Source of the DNA: Polaribacter gangjinensis
GTDB taxonomy: Bacteria > Bacteroidota > Bacteroidia > Flavobacteriales > Flavobacteriaceae
Assembly: GCF_038024125.1 (NCBI RefSeq)
Contig: NZ_CP150662.1
Location: forward strand, 2,583,501-2,647,500
Direction of reading: 5' to 3'
Length of the DNA stretch: 64,000 nt
Part shown: in pieces, positions 50,453-59,891 of the stretch
Numbering within the stretch: position 1 is the stretch's first letter
Layout of the letters: each line of letters starts with the position of its first letter
Position numbers and translations under genes: made by a program
The notes under the pieces: model-generated
What the model was told of the DNA's origin: nothing
Database searches by the model: none
What the model saw: the letters and a program-made list of their open reading frames with translations, nothing else

Positions 50453-52861
50453 TTATTCATCACCAAATAAATGGATTTCAGTGAAGCTTTTTTCAACTAA
50501 AATTTCTTGATGTTTGTTGCCATTACTTTCTTGTAAATCCACTTTTACGTTGTCAATTTCGAAAGAGGTAATTTTAAACGGTAAATTGTGGAAAACAATT
50601 CTGAAATTGCTGTATTGTGCATCAAATTTACCTTCTTTATGTTGTTGCAAAATAATTTCGTTTTCTTTTCCTGTAAACTTAAAAGTTCGCAAACTGTATC
50701 TTCCTTTTTTGTAGTCATAGCCATCATGTGCATCATCATACAATTTAGAAGTTTCTTTGCCAACTTTGTAATATACATCCAAAGTGATTTCGTTGAATTG
50801 TTTTTCTCCAACGTATTGTTGCACAGGATATTTCGGAATCACAGCACCTTCTTTGATAAAAATTGGCATGCTATCCAAATCTGCATCTACCCACATTTCT
50901 TTGCCACCTTCAACCATTTCATCTGTCCAGAAATTATACCAATTTCCTCTTGGAATGTACATTCTTCTTCCTTTAGTATTGGGTTCTAAAACCGGACAAA
51001 CCAATATTTTATCACCGTACACAAATTCATCACTTCTGTAATGCGTATGAACATCTTCTTGATCAAACAACACCAATGATTTCAAAATCGGAATTCCGTC
51101 ATTGATATAATCCCAAAATGCAGTATATAAATAGGGTAATAGTTGATAACGCAGTTCAATAAATTTACGGACAATATCTGTAATTTCAGTTCCAAAAACC
51201 CAAGGCTCTTGATCACCATGATCACCAGAAGAATGCACTCTACAAAACGCATGAAATACACCTAATTGAATCCATCTTGCAAATAATTCGCCTTGAGGTT
51301 GTTCTGCAAATCCACCAATATCACTTCCTGCAAACGAAAATCCAGACATTGCCATTCTTTGTGCTTGCACATTGGCAATCCACAAATGTTCCCAAGTGGC
51401 AACATTGTCTCCCATCCAAGTGGAGGTGTAACGTTGTGTACCAGAATAGGCTGCTCTTGTGATGACAAAAGGACGTTTTGGATACGCAAATTTTTTCAAA
51501 CCATGATAGGTTGCTCTTGCCATTTGCATTCCATATACATTGTGTGCTTTTCTATGACTGCAAGGATTTCCGTCAAAATCATGACGCACATCATCAGGAA
51601 ATGTTTTGTTTGGAACTTCCATCACAGCAGGTTCATTCATATCATTCCAAACACCTTTTACGCCAATATCTTCAATCAATTCTTTGAATAATTCTGACCA
51701 CCATTCACGAACTTCAGGTTTTGTATAATCAGGAAAATAACATTCTCCTGGCCAAACTTTTCCTTTCATGTAAGGACCATCTGCTCTTTTACAAAAATAA
51801 TCTTTGTCTAAAGCTTCTTTAAAAACGTCGTATTCTAAATCAATTTTGATACCTGGATCAATGATAACAACGGTTTTGAAACCATCATTTTCCAATTCTT
51901 TGACCATTCTTTTTGGATCAGGGAAGTGGTTTTTATCCCAAGTAAAACAACGGAAACCATCCATATAATCAATATCCAAATAAATAGCATCACAAGGAAT
52001 TTGAAGTTTTCTAAACGTATTTGTAATTTCTTTTACTTCACTTTCAGGGAAATAACTCCATTTACATTGATGAAAACCAAGCGCCCATAAGGGTGGTAAA
52101 GCATGAGGTTTTCCTGTTAAATCAGTATAATTGGCAACGACATCTTCCATTTTTGGACCGTAAATGAAATAATAATTCATTTCACCACCTTGTGCCCAAA
52201 AACTGGTTACGTTTCTGCGTTCTTGTCCAAAATCAAAGTGTGTTTTAAAGGTGTTGTCAAAGAAAATTCCGTACGATTTGTTATCCTGAATGGCTGTGTA
52301 AAAAGGAATTGCTTTGTAAATAGGGTCTGTATCTTTGCCAAAAGCATACGAATCAGTCACCCAATTTTCGAAACGTTTTCCTTTCATATTTACGCCAACA
52401 GGTTTGTCTCCCAATCCATAATAGCTTTCTGCACGTTGGCAAACTTTACTCATTTTAACGATGTCACCACCAAATTCATAGCTTTCTTCCCAATGAAAAC
52501 CAAGTTCATCTTCATTGATCAATTTTAAATCAAGAGCATCATAAATTTTAATTTGCAAACTCAATTTCTCAACTTTACAAATCAATTTTGAGGTTTTGAT
52601 AACATAATGAGTTTCTTCTTCAGTAACTTCTAAAAAGTTATACCCTCTAGAAGCGTGGATGGTAATTCCGTATGAAAAATCGTTATCAAATTTTCCTGTG
52701 GTGGTATATCTAAAACGAATAACACTATCTCTTACAACAGTTACTTGTAAAATTACATTGTTTTTTGTGGTGAAATATAGTGTATCAACTACTTTTTTAT
52801 ATTTTATGATTTCTGATGGAAATAAATTTCCTTTCTGTTCAAGTTCGGTATTAACAATCAT
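50453..52861 (-). CDS. Glycoside hydrolase family 31 (alpha-glucosidase type)
   Basis: An 802-residue GH31. The N-terminal beta domain covers about 1-235, the TIM barrel about 250-620 with nucleophile Asp407 in WNDMNEP, and WMGDNVATW as the conserved barrel element. Two C-terminal beta domains follow. No signal peptide is visible, suggesting a cytoplasmic enzyme cleaving alpha-1,4-linked glucose from maltose or glycogen fragments. It lies downstream of the glycogen cluster but after a terminator, so it probably has its own promoter. Confidence 0.94.
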   Translation of the reverse strand: MIVNTELEQKGNLFPSEIIKYKKVVDTLYFTTKNNVILQVTVVRDSVIRFRYTTTGKFDNDFSYGITIHASRGYNFLEVTEEETHYVIKTSKLICKVEKLSLQIKIYDALDLKLINEDELGFHWEESYEFGGDIVKMSKVCQRAESYYGLGDKPVGVNMKGKRFENWVTDSYAFGKDTDPIYKAIPFYTAIQDNKSYGIFFDNTFKTHFDFGQERRNVTSFWAQGGEMNYYFIYGPKMEDVVANYTDLTGKPHALPPLWALGFHQCKWSYFPESEVKEITNTFRKLQIPCDAIYLDIDYMDGFRCFTWDKNHFPDPKRMVKELENDGFKTVVIIDPGIKIDLEYDVFKEALDKDYFCKRADGPYMKGKVWPGECYFPDYTKPEVREWWSELFKELIEDIGVKGVWNDMNEPAVMEVPNKTFPDDVRHDFDGNPCSHRKAHNVYGMQMARATYHGLKKFAYPKRPFVITRAAYSGTQRYTSTWMGDNVATWEHLWIANVQAQRMAMSGFSFAGSDIGGFAEQPQGELFARWIQLGVFHAFCRVHSSGDHGDQEPWVFGTEITDIVRKFIELRYQLLPYLYTAFWDYINDGIPILKSLVLFDQEDVHTHYRSDEFVYGDKILVCPVLEPNTKGRRMYIPRGNWYNFWTDEMVEGGKEMWVDADLDSMPIFIKEGAVIPKYPVQQYVGEKQFNEITLDVYYKVGKETSKLYDDAHDGYDYKKGRYSLRTFKFTGKENEIILQQHKEGKFDAQYSNFRIVFHNLPFKITSFEIDNVKVDLQESNGNKHQEILVEKSFTEIHLFGDE

Positions 52862-52939
52862 TTATTTGTTTGTTTTTTAATTTGGTAAAAATCGTAAAAC
52901 TTTGGAAAACAGCCTTGTCATTGAACGATTTTTTACGAC

Positions 52940-52949
52940 AACGTTTGCG
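52940..52949. promoter_or_regulatory. Candidate LacI-type operator upstream of the GH31 gene
   Basis: AACGTTTGCG resembles the central part of LacI/GalR operators (AAACGTTT/GCAAACG). It lies 79 nt before the GH31 start. It is a single site with weak symmetry. Confidence 0.3.
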
Positions 52950-53061
52950 TTTAAAATTACTAGAATTTAGACACATTTTACTAACTATTTAAGGTATTTT
53001 CTACCACTAGATGTGAAATATTAAAACCTTGAAAAATGACAAACTAATTTTTTATAATTAC

Positions 53062-53107
53062 AAAAAAAGCATCCTAATTTTATGAAATTAAAAATACGGA
53101 TGCTTTT
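53062..53107 (-). terminator. Terminator after glgB
   Basis: AAAAGCATCC (53065-53074) pairs with GGATGCTTTT (53098-53107); an inner TAATTT/AAATTA pair extends the stem. Read on the minus strand it ends in a U-run, 3 nt past the glgB stop. Confidence 0.8.
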
Positions 53108-53109
53108 GT

Positions 53110-55017
53110 TTATTCATATTTGAAAGCCATCATTGCTAAAGGAGGTAAATTCAACTCTAGTGAATGTTCTCTACCATTCCATTCTCTGACTTCAGAATTT
53201 AGGTTTTTGTGTTTAAAACAGTCGCTTCCAAAATATTTTTTAGCATCGCTGTTAAAAATTTCTTTCAAAGTTCCGGCTTTAGGAATTCCAATTCTGTAGT
53301 TTTCTCTTGGAACTGGCGTTAAATTTAAAACAACAATCACATTGTCTTTTTCATTTTCTCCTTTTCGGATGTAGGTCATTACAGAATTTTGGTGATCTCC
53401 ATGATCAATCCATTCAAAGCCCTCATGTGAGAACTGTTTTTGATACAATGCAGGCTCTTTTTTGTACAATTTATTCAAGTCTTTGACCAATGTTTGTGCT
53501 CCTTTATGAACATCATATTGCAACAAATGCCAATCTAAACTTGTTTGGAAATTCCATTCAGATGTTTGTCCAAATTCTCCCCCTTGAAACAATAATTTTG
53601 CTCCTGGATGCGTGTACATAAAACTGTAAAGCAATCTTAAATTCGCAAAACGTTGCCATTCATCCCCAGGCATTTTATCAACAATGGCTTTTTTACCATA
53701 TACCACTTCATCATGAGACAAAGGCAGCATGAAATTTTCGGTAAAAGCATAATTCAAACTGAATGTCAAATCGTTTTGATGATGTTTTCTATAAATAGGT
53801 TCTTTGGCAAAATATTCAAGTGTATCATGCATCCAACCCATCATCCATTTCATACCAAATCCTAAACCTCCATCATAAATTGGACGAGAAACTTTTGGGA
53901 AAGAAGTAGATTCTTCAGCAATGGTTTGCACATCAGGGAAAGAAGCATACACTTCTGTATTCATATCTTTGATAAAATCAATCGCTTCTAAATATTCTCT
54001 TCCACCAAACATATTTGGTTCCCATTGACCTTCTTCACGTGAATAATCTAAAAACAACATGGATGCAACTGCGTCAACTCTCAATCCGTCAGCATGAAAT
54101 TGATCTAACCAAAAAATAGCATTACTGATTAAAAATGCTTTGATTTCATTTCTTCCATAGTTGAAAATTAAACTTTTCCAATCTTGATGATAGCCTTTTC
54201 TTTGATCAGGATGTTCGTATAAATGCGAGCCATCAAAAAATCCTAAACCATGATCGTCTGAAGGAAAATGCGATGGAACCCAATCCAACAAAACACCAAT
54301 ACCTTTTTCGTGAAATTTATCCACCAAATATTTGAATTCTTCAGGATATCCAAAACGTGCTGTTGGTGCAAAATATCCAACCAATTGATAACCCCAACTT
54401 GGGTCATAAGGATATTCCATAATAGGCATAAATTCTACGTGCGTAAAATTCATTTCTGCTACATAATTCACCAATTCATCAGCCAATTCTACATAACTCA
54501 AAAAGCGATTTTGTGCAACTTGCTTTTTCCAAGAACCTAAATGCACTTCGTACACAGAAAATGGAGCGTCTAAAGCATTCTTTTTTTTGCGATTTTTTAT
54601 CCATTTGGCATCTTTCCAATCATAAGAATCTTGCCAAACTACGGAGGCAGTTTTTGGAGGATGTTCGCATCTGCGTGCAAATGGATCTGCTTTTTCAGTT
54701 CGAATATCGTTATTTGTACTATGAATTTTGTATTTGTAAATATTACCTTTTCCAACACCTGGAATAAATCCTTCCCAAATGCCACTTCCGTCCCAACGAA
54801 CGTTTAATTGATGTTCACCTTCTATCCAAAAATTAAAATCTCCAACCACCGAAACCATTTTAGCACTTGGCGCCCAAACTGCAAAATAGGTTCCTTCTTC
54901 ACCATCTAATGTGATGATGTGCGATCCAAATTTTTCATATAATCGATAATGCTTTCCGGCTTTGAATAGGTTGATATCAAAATCTGTAAAAAGACTGTGT
55001 ACTTTTGTTTTTGTCAT
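53110..55017 (-). CDS. glgB: 1,4-alpha-glucan branching enzyme
   Basis: A 635-residue GH13 enzyme. The N-terminal CBM48-like module shows YFAVWAPSAKMVSVVGDFN. The catalytic barrel has DWVPSHFP, nucleophile Asp315 in LRVDAVASM and acid Glu368 in TIAEESTS, with LPLSHDEVVYG later. It forms alpha-1,6 branches in glycogen. Starts 4 nt after the maltokinase gene stop. Confidence 0.96.
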   Translation of the reverse strand: MTKTKVHSLFTDFDINLFKAGKHYRLYEKFGSHIITLDGEEGTYFAVWAPSAKMVSVVGDFNFWIEGEHQLNVRWDGSGIWEGFIPGVGKGNIYKYKIHSTNNDIRTEKADPFARRCEHPPKTASVVWQDSYDWKDAKWIKNRKKKNALDAPFSVYEVHLGSWKKQVAQNRFLSYVELADELVNYVAEMNFTHVEFMPIMEYPYDPSWGYQLVGYFAPTARFGYPEEFKYLVDKFHEKGIGVLLDWVPSHFPSDDHGLGFFDGSHLYEHPDQRKGYHQDWKSLIFNYGRNEIKAFLISNAIFWLDQFHADGLRVDAVASMLFLDYSREEGQWEPNMFGGREYLEAIDFIKDMNTEVYASFPDVQTIAEESTSFPKVSRPIYDGGLGFGMKWMMGWMHDTLEYFAKEPIYRKHHQNDLTFSLNYAFTENFMLPLSHDEVVYGKKAIVDKMPGDEWQRFANLRLLYSFMYTHPGAKLLFQGGEFGQTSEWNFQTSLDWHLLQYDVHKGAQTLVKDLNKLYKKEPALYQKQFSHEGFEWIDHGDHQNSVMTYIRKGENEKDNVIVVLNLTPVPRENYRIGIPKAGTLKEIFNSDAKKYFGSDCFKHKNLNSEVREWNGREHSLELNLPPLAMMAFKYE

Positions 55018-55021
55018 AATG

Positions 55022-56650
55022 TTATGCGTTCAAAATATTTGCAATACCCTTTAATGGAATGATTGTCCATTTAGGTCTTGAGTTAAGTTCGTATCCAAGT
55101 TCATAAATTGCCTTTTCAAGTAAGCAATATTCTAAAATATAAATTCTTTCGTTTGTATAACCAATAGATAAATTGGCTTGTTGTGTAATATCTCTGTAGG
55201 TTTCTAAAAAAACAGCTACTAAATATTTGTAAATGAGTTCGCCAAATTCAAAAAGGGTTTCTTGTGGAGTTGAAAAACGTTCTTGATGGTTAAAAATTGT
55301 GGCATAAATTGCATAATGAAAAGAGCGAAATAAACCTGCAACGTCTTTAAGTGGAGGTTGTTTTACTTTACGATCTCTGATGGTACTTTCAGGTTCGCCC
55401 TCAAAATCAAGGATGCAAAAATCGTCATCTTGTACTAAAATTTGTCCTAAATGATAATCTCCATGTATGCGAATTCTTTCGCCTTTTAGTTTTGTCCAAT
55501 CAAAATTGACCAATCTTTTACGGATGATATTTTTATTTGCTAAAAATTCTTTGGCCAATTCTAAAGAATAACCTTCTAAATGATGCAAATTATTTTCGGT
55601 TAAATTCAATCGATTTTGAAATTGATAGGTCAATCTGTTTTTCAACCAAACTGCATAATCATTGTTAAATCGAGTAGGGGTAAAGGCAGTTTCTTCAAAT
55701 TCAGAACCCAAAGCAATGTGCATTTCAGCCGTTCTTTGTGCCAATAATGAAACTTTATTTAATAAATTGAGTCCAATTAAATCAATAATTTGTGCAGGTA
55801 ATTCTGATATTTTTCTTCTTTCAAAAATGTTGATATCAGGAAAATCAGTAAAAGCAGGTTTTTTAGCATCAATATTATTGTAAATAATATGCAATTCTTT
55901 TAAAAAATATTCCCAAGCATCACCATTATTAGGCACCATTTTTTGCATTAAAGCGATGGTGACATTCGTATTATCAGAATCAATAATGTTGATGCTTCCT
56001 AAATAAGGAGGAGTATGTTTGAATTCTTTAATGTCAGATAAAAATCGGCTCATTTCATAATCAGGATTTTTATCCGCATAAATTCTTCTGAAAAATTTCA
56101 AGATAAAAGCGTCATTATAAATAATGGATGTATTGCTTTGTTCAACGCCCATAAAACGCGAAGATTCGTACGCAGGAAATTCAAAACTATCTGATTTATG
56201 ATATTGTACAGGTGTTTTATCAACAGGTAAGGCTGATGAAATTCGCTCGTAAACCACTTTTCTGAAAGATTCTAAATGCATGGCATCAATGATAAAACCT
56301 TCCTGATTTTTTAATTTTATAGGAAGAATTCTATTTTCTTTCGCAAAATTTTCATCAGAAACAAAAGCAATTGGCAAAAAATAATGATGATAAAAAGCTT
56401 CTTCAAAATCGACTTCTAACAACAATCCGAAATAAACTTCTTCATGATGTTGGATTCTAAAATAATCACTTAATTCGATGTATTTTAGTTTGCTCGATTT
56501 TCCTCCATACCAACGTTGTTTTACAATATATTCTTCTAAAACATCCGCTAAAAAAACTTTTATGAATGCCTTATCATCCATTAAATGTTCCCATTTATGA
56601 TTGGAAGAAAATATTGGAAAATTTGGTTTAGAAACTTCTTGATCTATCAT
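55022..56650 (-). CDS. Maltokinase-like protein (Mak/Pep2 type)
   Basis: A 542-residue stand-alone protein. The N-terminal cap has QRWYGGKSSKLKYIEL, matching the maltokinase cap motif QRWYGGK. The kinase-like C lobe contains IHGDYHLGQILVQDDDFCILDFEGEP, with the catalytic HGDxHxGQ and the metal-binding DFEGEP. It would phosphorylate maltose to maltose 1-phosphate, the GlgE substrate. In many bacteria this domain is fused to trehalose synthase; here it is separate, and no trehalose synthase is seen in the window. Confidence 0.9.
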   Translation of the reverse strand: MIDQEVSKPNFPIFSSNHKWEHLMDDKAFIKVFLADVLEEYIVKQRWYGGKSSKLKYIELSDYFRIQHHEEVYFGLLLEVDFEEAFYHHYFLPIAFVSDENFAKENRILPIKLKNQEGFIIDAMHLESFRKVVYERISSALPVDKTPVQYHKSDSFEFPAYESSRFMGVEQSNTSIIYNDAFILKFFRRIYADKNPDYEMSRFLSDIKEFKHTPPYLGSINIIDSDNTNVTIALMQKMVPNNGDAWEYFLKELHIIYNNIDAKKPAFTDFPDINIFERRKISELPAQIIDLIGLNLLNKVSLLAQRTAEMHIALGSEFEETAFTPTRFNNDYAVWLKNRLTYQFQNRLNLTENNLHHLEGYSLELAKEFLANKNIIRKRLVNFDWTKLKGERIRIHGDYHLGQILVQDDDFCILDFEGEPESTIRDRKVKQPPLKDVAGLFRSFHYAIYATIFNHQERFSTPQETLFEFGELIYKYLVAVFLETYRDITQQANLSIGYTNERIYILEYCLLEKAIYELGYELNSRPKWTIIPLKGIANILNA

Positions 56651-56652
56651 TT

Positions 56653-58590
56653 TTATTTGTTAATCTTAAAAATATGAAAAGGTAATGAAGGATGCAATTC
56701 AACATAATTCCACTCATTATACCAATTATAACAATTTCTAGTTACCAAATCTTCTACTTCTACTTTTTGTCCGTGCTGTACTTTTAAATCATGCAAAGGC
56801 AATTGAACTGATCCAGATTGTGAGTTGTAAGCATCTAAACTGATGATGGTTAGCGTTTCATTTGACCTAGCATCATTCCATTTGTAAAAGGCAATAAGTT
56901 GATCATTTCCTGTTTCTAAAAATTGAATATTATTGGTTTGTTGATACGATTCTTGCTGTTTTCGGATTTGATTGATTTTTGTAATCAATGCAGTTACTTT
57001 ATTTTCTTTAAACCAATCATAATGGCACAATTGGAATTTTTCAGACATGTAATATTCTTCTTTCCCTGGAATTGGAGTGCTAATCATTTGTTCAAAAACA
57101 GGACCGTAAATTCCGATATTAGAACTCAATGTTGCCGCCAAAGCATAGCGTTGTAAATACCTAGATTCAGGAGCGCCTTGCAAATGAAATGGATTGATAT
57201 CAGGCGTGTTTGGCCAAAAATTTGGTCGCATATATTCACGTTGATTTGTTTTGGTCAATTCATTGACGTATTCCATCAATTCATGTTTCGTTTCTCGCCA
57301 AGTAAAATAGGTGTAAGATTGTGTATAGCCTTGTTTTGCAAGTTGTTGCATGATTTTTGGTTTGGTAAAAGCCTCTGCTAAAAACAAAATATCAGGATGT
57401 TGTTTTTTAACTTCGCTTATAACCCAATTCCAAAAATAATAAGGTTTTGTATGTGGATTATCTACTCTAAAAACTCGAATTCCGCAGTCAATCCAATACA
57501 ATAATGTGTCTAAACATTCTTGCCATAAATTTTTATAATCTTCTGTTTCCCAATAAATTGGAAGAATATCTTGGTATTTTTTTGGTGGATTTTCAGCATA
57601 TTGTACAGTTCCATCTGGACGCCATTTAAACCAACTTGGATGTTCTTTTACCCAAGGATGATCAGGTGCAGCTTGCAAAGCATAATCCATGGCAATTTCA
57701 ATTCCCAATTCATTGGCTTTGGCAATTAAGTTTTTAAAATCTTCAACAGAACCCAATTGAGGATGAATGTCTTTGTGTCCACCAAAACGTGAACCAATTC
57801 CCCAAGCGGAACCTACATCACCTTCTTGCGCAACAGTTGTATTGTTTTTTCCTTTTCTGTTTACCTCTCCAATTGGATGAATTGGCGGAAAATATAAGGT
57901 GTCAAATCCCATTTGGGCCACTCTTGGCAACAAACGATGACAATCGTTAAACGTTCCATGAACGCCTTCATGTTCAGATGCTGAACGTGGAAAAAATTCA
58001 TACCACGTTGAAAATCGTGCTTTTTTTCGATCTACATACACTTGGAAATCTTGAGAAGTAAAAGGTAATTTTTTCTCAGGATTATTTTTAAATAGGTTGT
58101 GTAATCTTTCAGAAACAGCTTCTTTGATAGCTTCGTTGTAACTTTCAGGATTCTTAAAAATATAAATTAGATGTAATAAATAGTTTTTATCATCTTCAGA
58201 CACTTTATTTAAAAGACTTTCAACAATTACAGCACCTTCTAACAATTCTGAATTTACATGTTGATAATCATCAATTTTTCGTTGAATTCCATGTTGCCAG
58301 TTCAAGGCATAATCTACCCAACCTTGCACTTTATAGGAATAAAATCCTTGTTTGGATGTTTGAAAACTAGCTGAAAATTCATCGTTAAACGTTGGATTCA
58401 TTCTAGTTTCAGACCACTTTTTTTCTGATTCGTGTTTGTACAGTAAACTAGCCTGAATTACATCATGACCATCAACTAAAACATCAGCAGTTACAGTTAC
58501 AACTTCGTCAACAACACGTTTTATAAAAACAGCACCTCCATTCAATTGAGGCGCAACATTTTCTACAACAATTCTACTTTGATTTTGCAT
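56653..58590 (-). CDS. glgE: Maltose-1-phosphate maltosyltransferase (GlgE)
   Basis: A 645-residue GH13_3 enzyme. The N-terminal domain has an Ig-like fold (about 10-110). The TIM barrel carries nucleophile Asp377 in FRVDNPHTKP, acid Glu in FLAEAFTKPK, and the GlgE-specific NPPKKYQDILP loop and GSRFGG segment. It extends glucan with maltosyl units from maltose 1-phosphate, the defining step of the GlgE pathway. It lies 2 nt before the maltokinase gene. Confidence 0.95.
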   Translation of the reverse strand: MQNQSRIVVENVAPQLNGGAVFIKRVVDEVVTVTADVLVDGHDVIQASLLYKHESEKKWSETRMNPTFNDEFSASFQTSKQGFYSYKVQGWVDYALNWQHGIQRKIDDYQHVNSELLEGAVIVESLLNKVSEDDKNYLLHLIYIFKNPESYNEAIKEAVSERLHNLFKNNPEKKLPFTSQDFQVYVDRKKARFSTWYEFFPRSASEHEGVHGTFNDCHRLLPRVAQMGFDTLYFPPIHPIGEVNRKGKNNTTVAQEGDVGSAWGIGSRFGGHKDIHPQLGSVEDFKNLIAKANELGIEIAMDYALQAAPDHPWVKEHPSWFKWRPDGTVQYAENPPKKYQDILPIYWETEDYKNLWQECLDTLLYWIDCGIRVFRVDNPHTKPYYFWNWVISEVKKQHPDILFLAEAFTKPKIMQQLAKQGYTQSYTYFTWRETKHELMEYVNELTKTNQREYMRPNFWPNTPDINPFHLQGAPESRYLQRYALAATLSSNIGIYGPVFEQMISTPIPGKEEYYMSEKFQLCHYDWFKENKVTALITKINQIRKQQESYQQTNNIQFLETGNDQLIAFYKWNDARSNETLTIISLDAYNSQSGSVQLPLHDLKVQHGQKVEVEDLVTRNCYNWYNEWNYVELHPSLPFHIFKINK

Positions 58591-58618
58591 TCAATTAAAT
58601 ATTTAAAAAAATGATTTA

Positions 58619-59884
58619 TTAGCCTATATTCGTTCCTTTTGCGATAGTAGCTTCTTTTTTAATAACTACAATTCCGTCTTTTACAACATAGGTATCTGTC
58701 TCTGTATCAGCTAAATGTTTTCCGCCATTGATACGAACATCATCTCCAATTCTACAGTTTTTATCGATGATACAATTGTGAATGTAACATCTGTCTCCAA
58801 TTCCCATCATGATTTCGATATGATTTTTTTCAACTGATTTTAAGGATTCATAATAGTCACTTCCCATCATGTATGTGTTGGAAATTAGGGTGTTTTTTCC
58901 AATTCTTGAGCGAATTCCAATGACCGATTTTTCAATTTTTTCAGCTAATATGATACTTCCATCACCAATAATTGCTCTATTTAGGATAGTTCCAGAAATT
59001 TTAGATGTTGGTAAAATACGTGCTCTTGTGTAAATTCCCTTACTATCATATAAATTAAACTGCGGAACATCATCTGTCAACCCAAGATTGGCTTCAAAAA
59101 AGGAATCAATATTTCCAATATCAGTCCAATATCCTTCGTATTGATAACTCAATGTTTTATGATTTTTAATAGCTTGTGGTATGATTTCTTTTCCAAAATC
59201 ATTGGTAGTTGGGTCTTTCATCAATTCTTCTAAAAGACCTCTGTTGAAAATATAAATTCCCATAGAAGCCAAATAATCTCTTCCTTCGTTTTTCATTTGT
59301 TGACTCACTTCTGATGTCCATTGAGGCAATAAATCAGCAGATGGTTTTTCGATAAATGAAGTAATGATATTTTCTTCATTCGTCTTTAAAATTCCGAAAG
59401 AAGTAGCATCTTTAGCATTTACAGGATAGGTTGCAATAGAAATTTCAGCGCCACTTTCTTCATGAGCCTGAACCATTTTATTGAAATCCATTTGATATAA
59501 TTGATCACCAGAAAGAATCAAGGCATATTCAAAATCATTTTGCAAAAAATGGTGCATACTTTGTCTTACAGCATCTGCAGTTCCTTGAAACCATTTGTCA
59601 CTATGAATGGTTTGCTCAGCAGCTAAAACATCTACAAAAGCAGAACTAAAAAAGCTAAAATGATACGTATTTTTAATGTGTTTGTTTAACGAGGCTGAGT
59701 TGAACTGCGTTAACACATACACTCTTTTGATTTCGGAATTGATGCAGTTAGAAATTGGGATATCTACCAATCTATATTTTCCTGCAATTGGTACAGCTGG
59801 TTTTGATCTATCTTTTGTTAAAGGATACAATCTTGAACCTTGTCCACCTCCTAAAATAATACCTAATACCTTGTCGTTTATCAT
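58619..59884 (-). CDS. glgC: Glucose-1-phosphate adenylyltransferase
   Basis: A 421-residue enzyme making ADP-glucose. The N-terminal GGGQGSRLYPLTKDRSKPA is the nucleotide-binding loop; SGDQLYQMDF is the catalytic Asp region, and FIEKP lies at the sugar-phosphate site. The C-terminal left-handed beta-helix is full length. Starts 7 nt after the glgA stop, upstream of glgE. Confidence 0.96.
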   Translation of the reverse strand: MINDKVLGIILGGGQGSRLYPLTKDRSKPAVPIAGKYRLVDIPISNCINSEIKRVYVLTQFNSASLNKHIKNTYHFSFFSSAFVDVLAAEQTIHSDKWFQGTADAVRQSMHHFLQNDFEYALILSGDQLYQMDFNKMVQAHEESGAEISIATYPVNAKDATSFGILKTNEENIITSFIEKPSADLLPQWTSEVSQQMKNEGRDYLASMGIYIFNRGLLEELMKDPTTNDFGKEIIPQAIKNHKTLSYQYEGYWTDIGNIDSFFEANLGLTDDVPQFNLYDSKGIYTRARILPTSKISGTILNRAIIGDGSIILAEKIEKSVIGIRSRIGKNTLISNTYMMGSDYYESLKSVEKNHIEIMMGIGDRCYIHNCIIDKNCRIGDDVRINGGKHLADTETDTYVVKDGIVVIKKEATIAKGTNIG

Positions 59885-59891
59885 TTTGATG

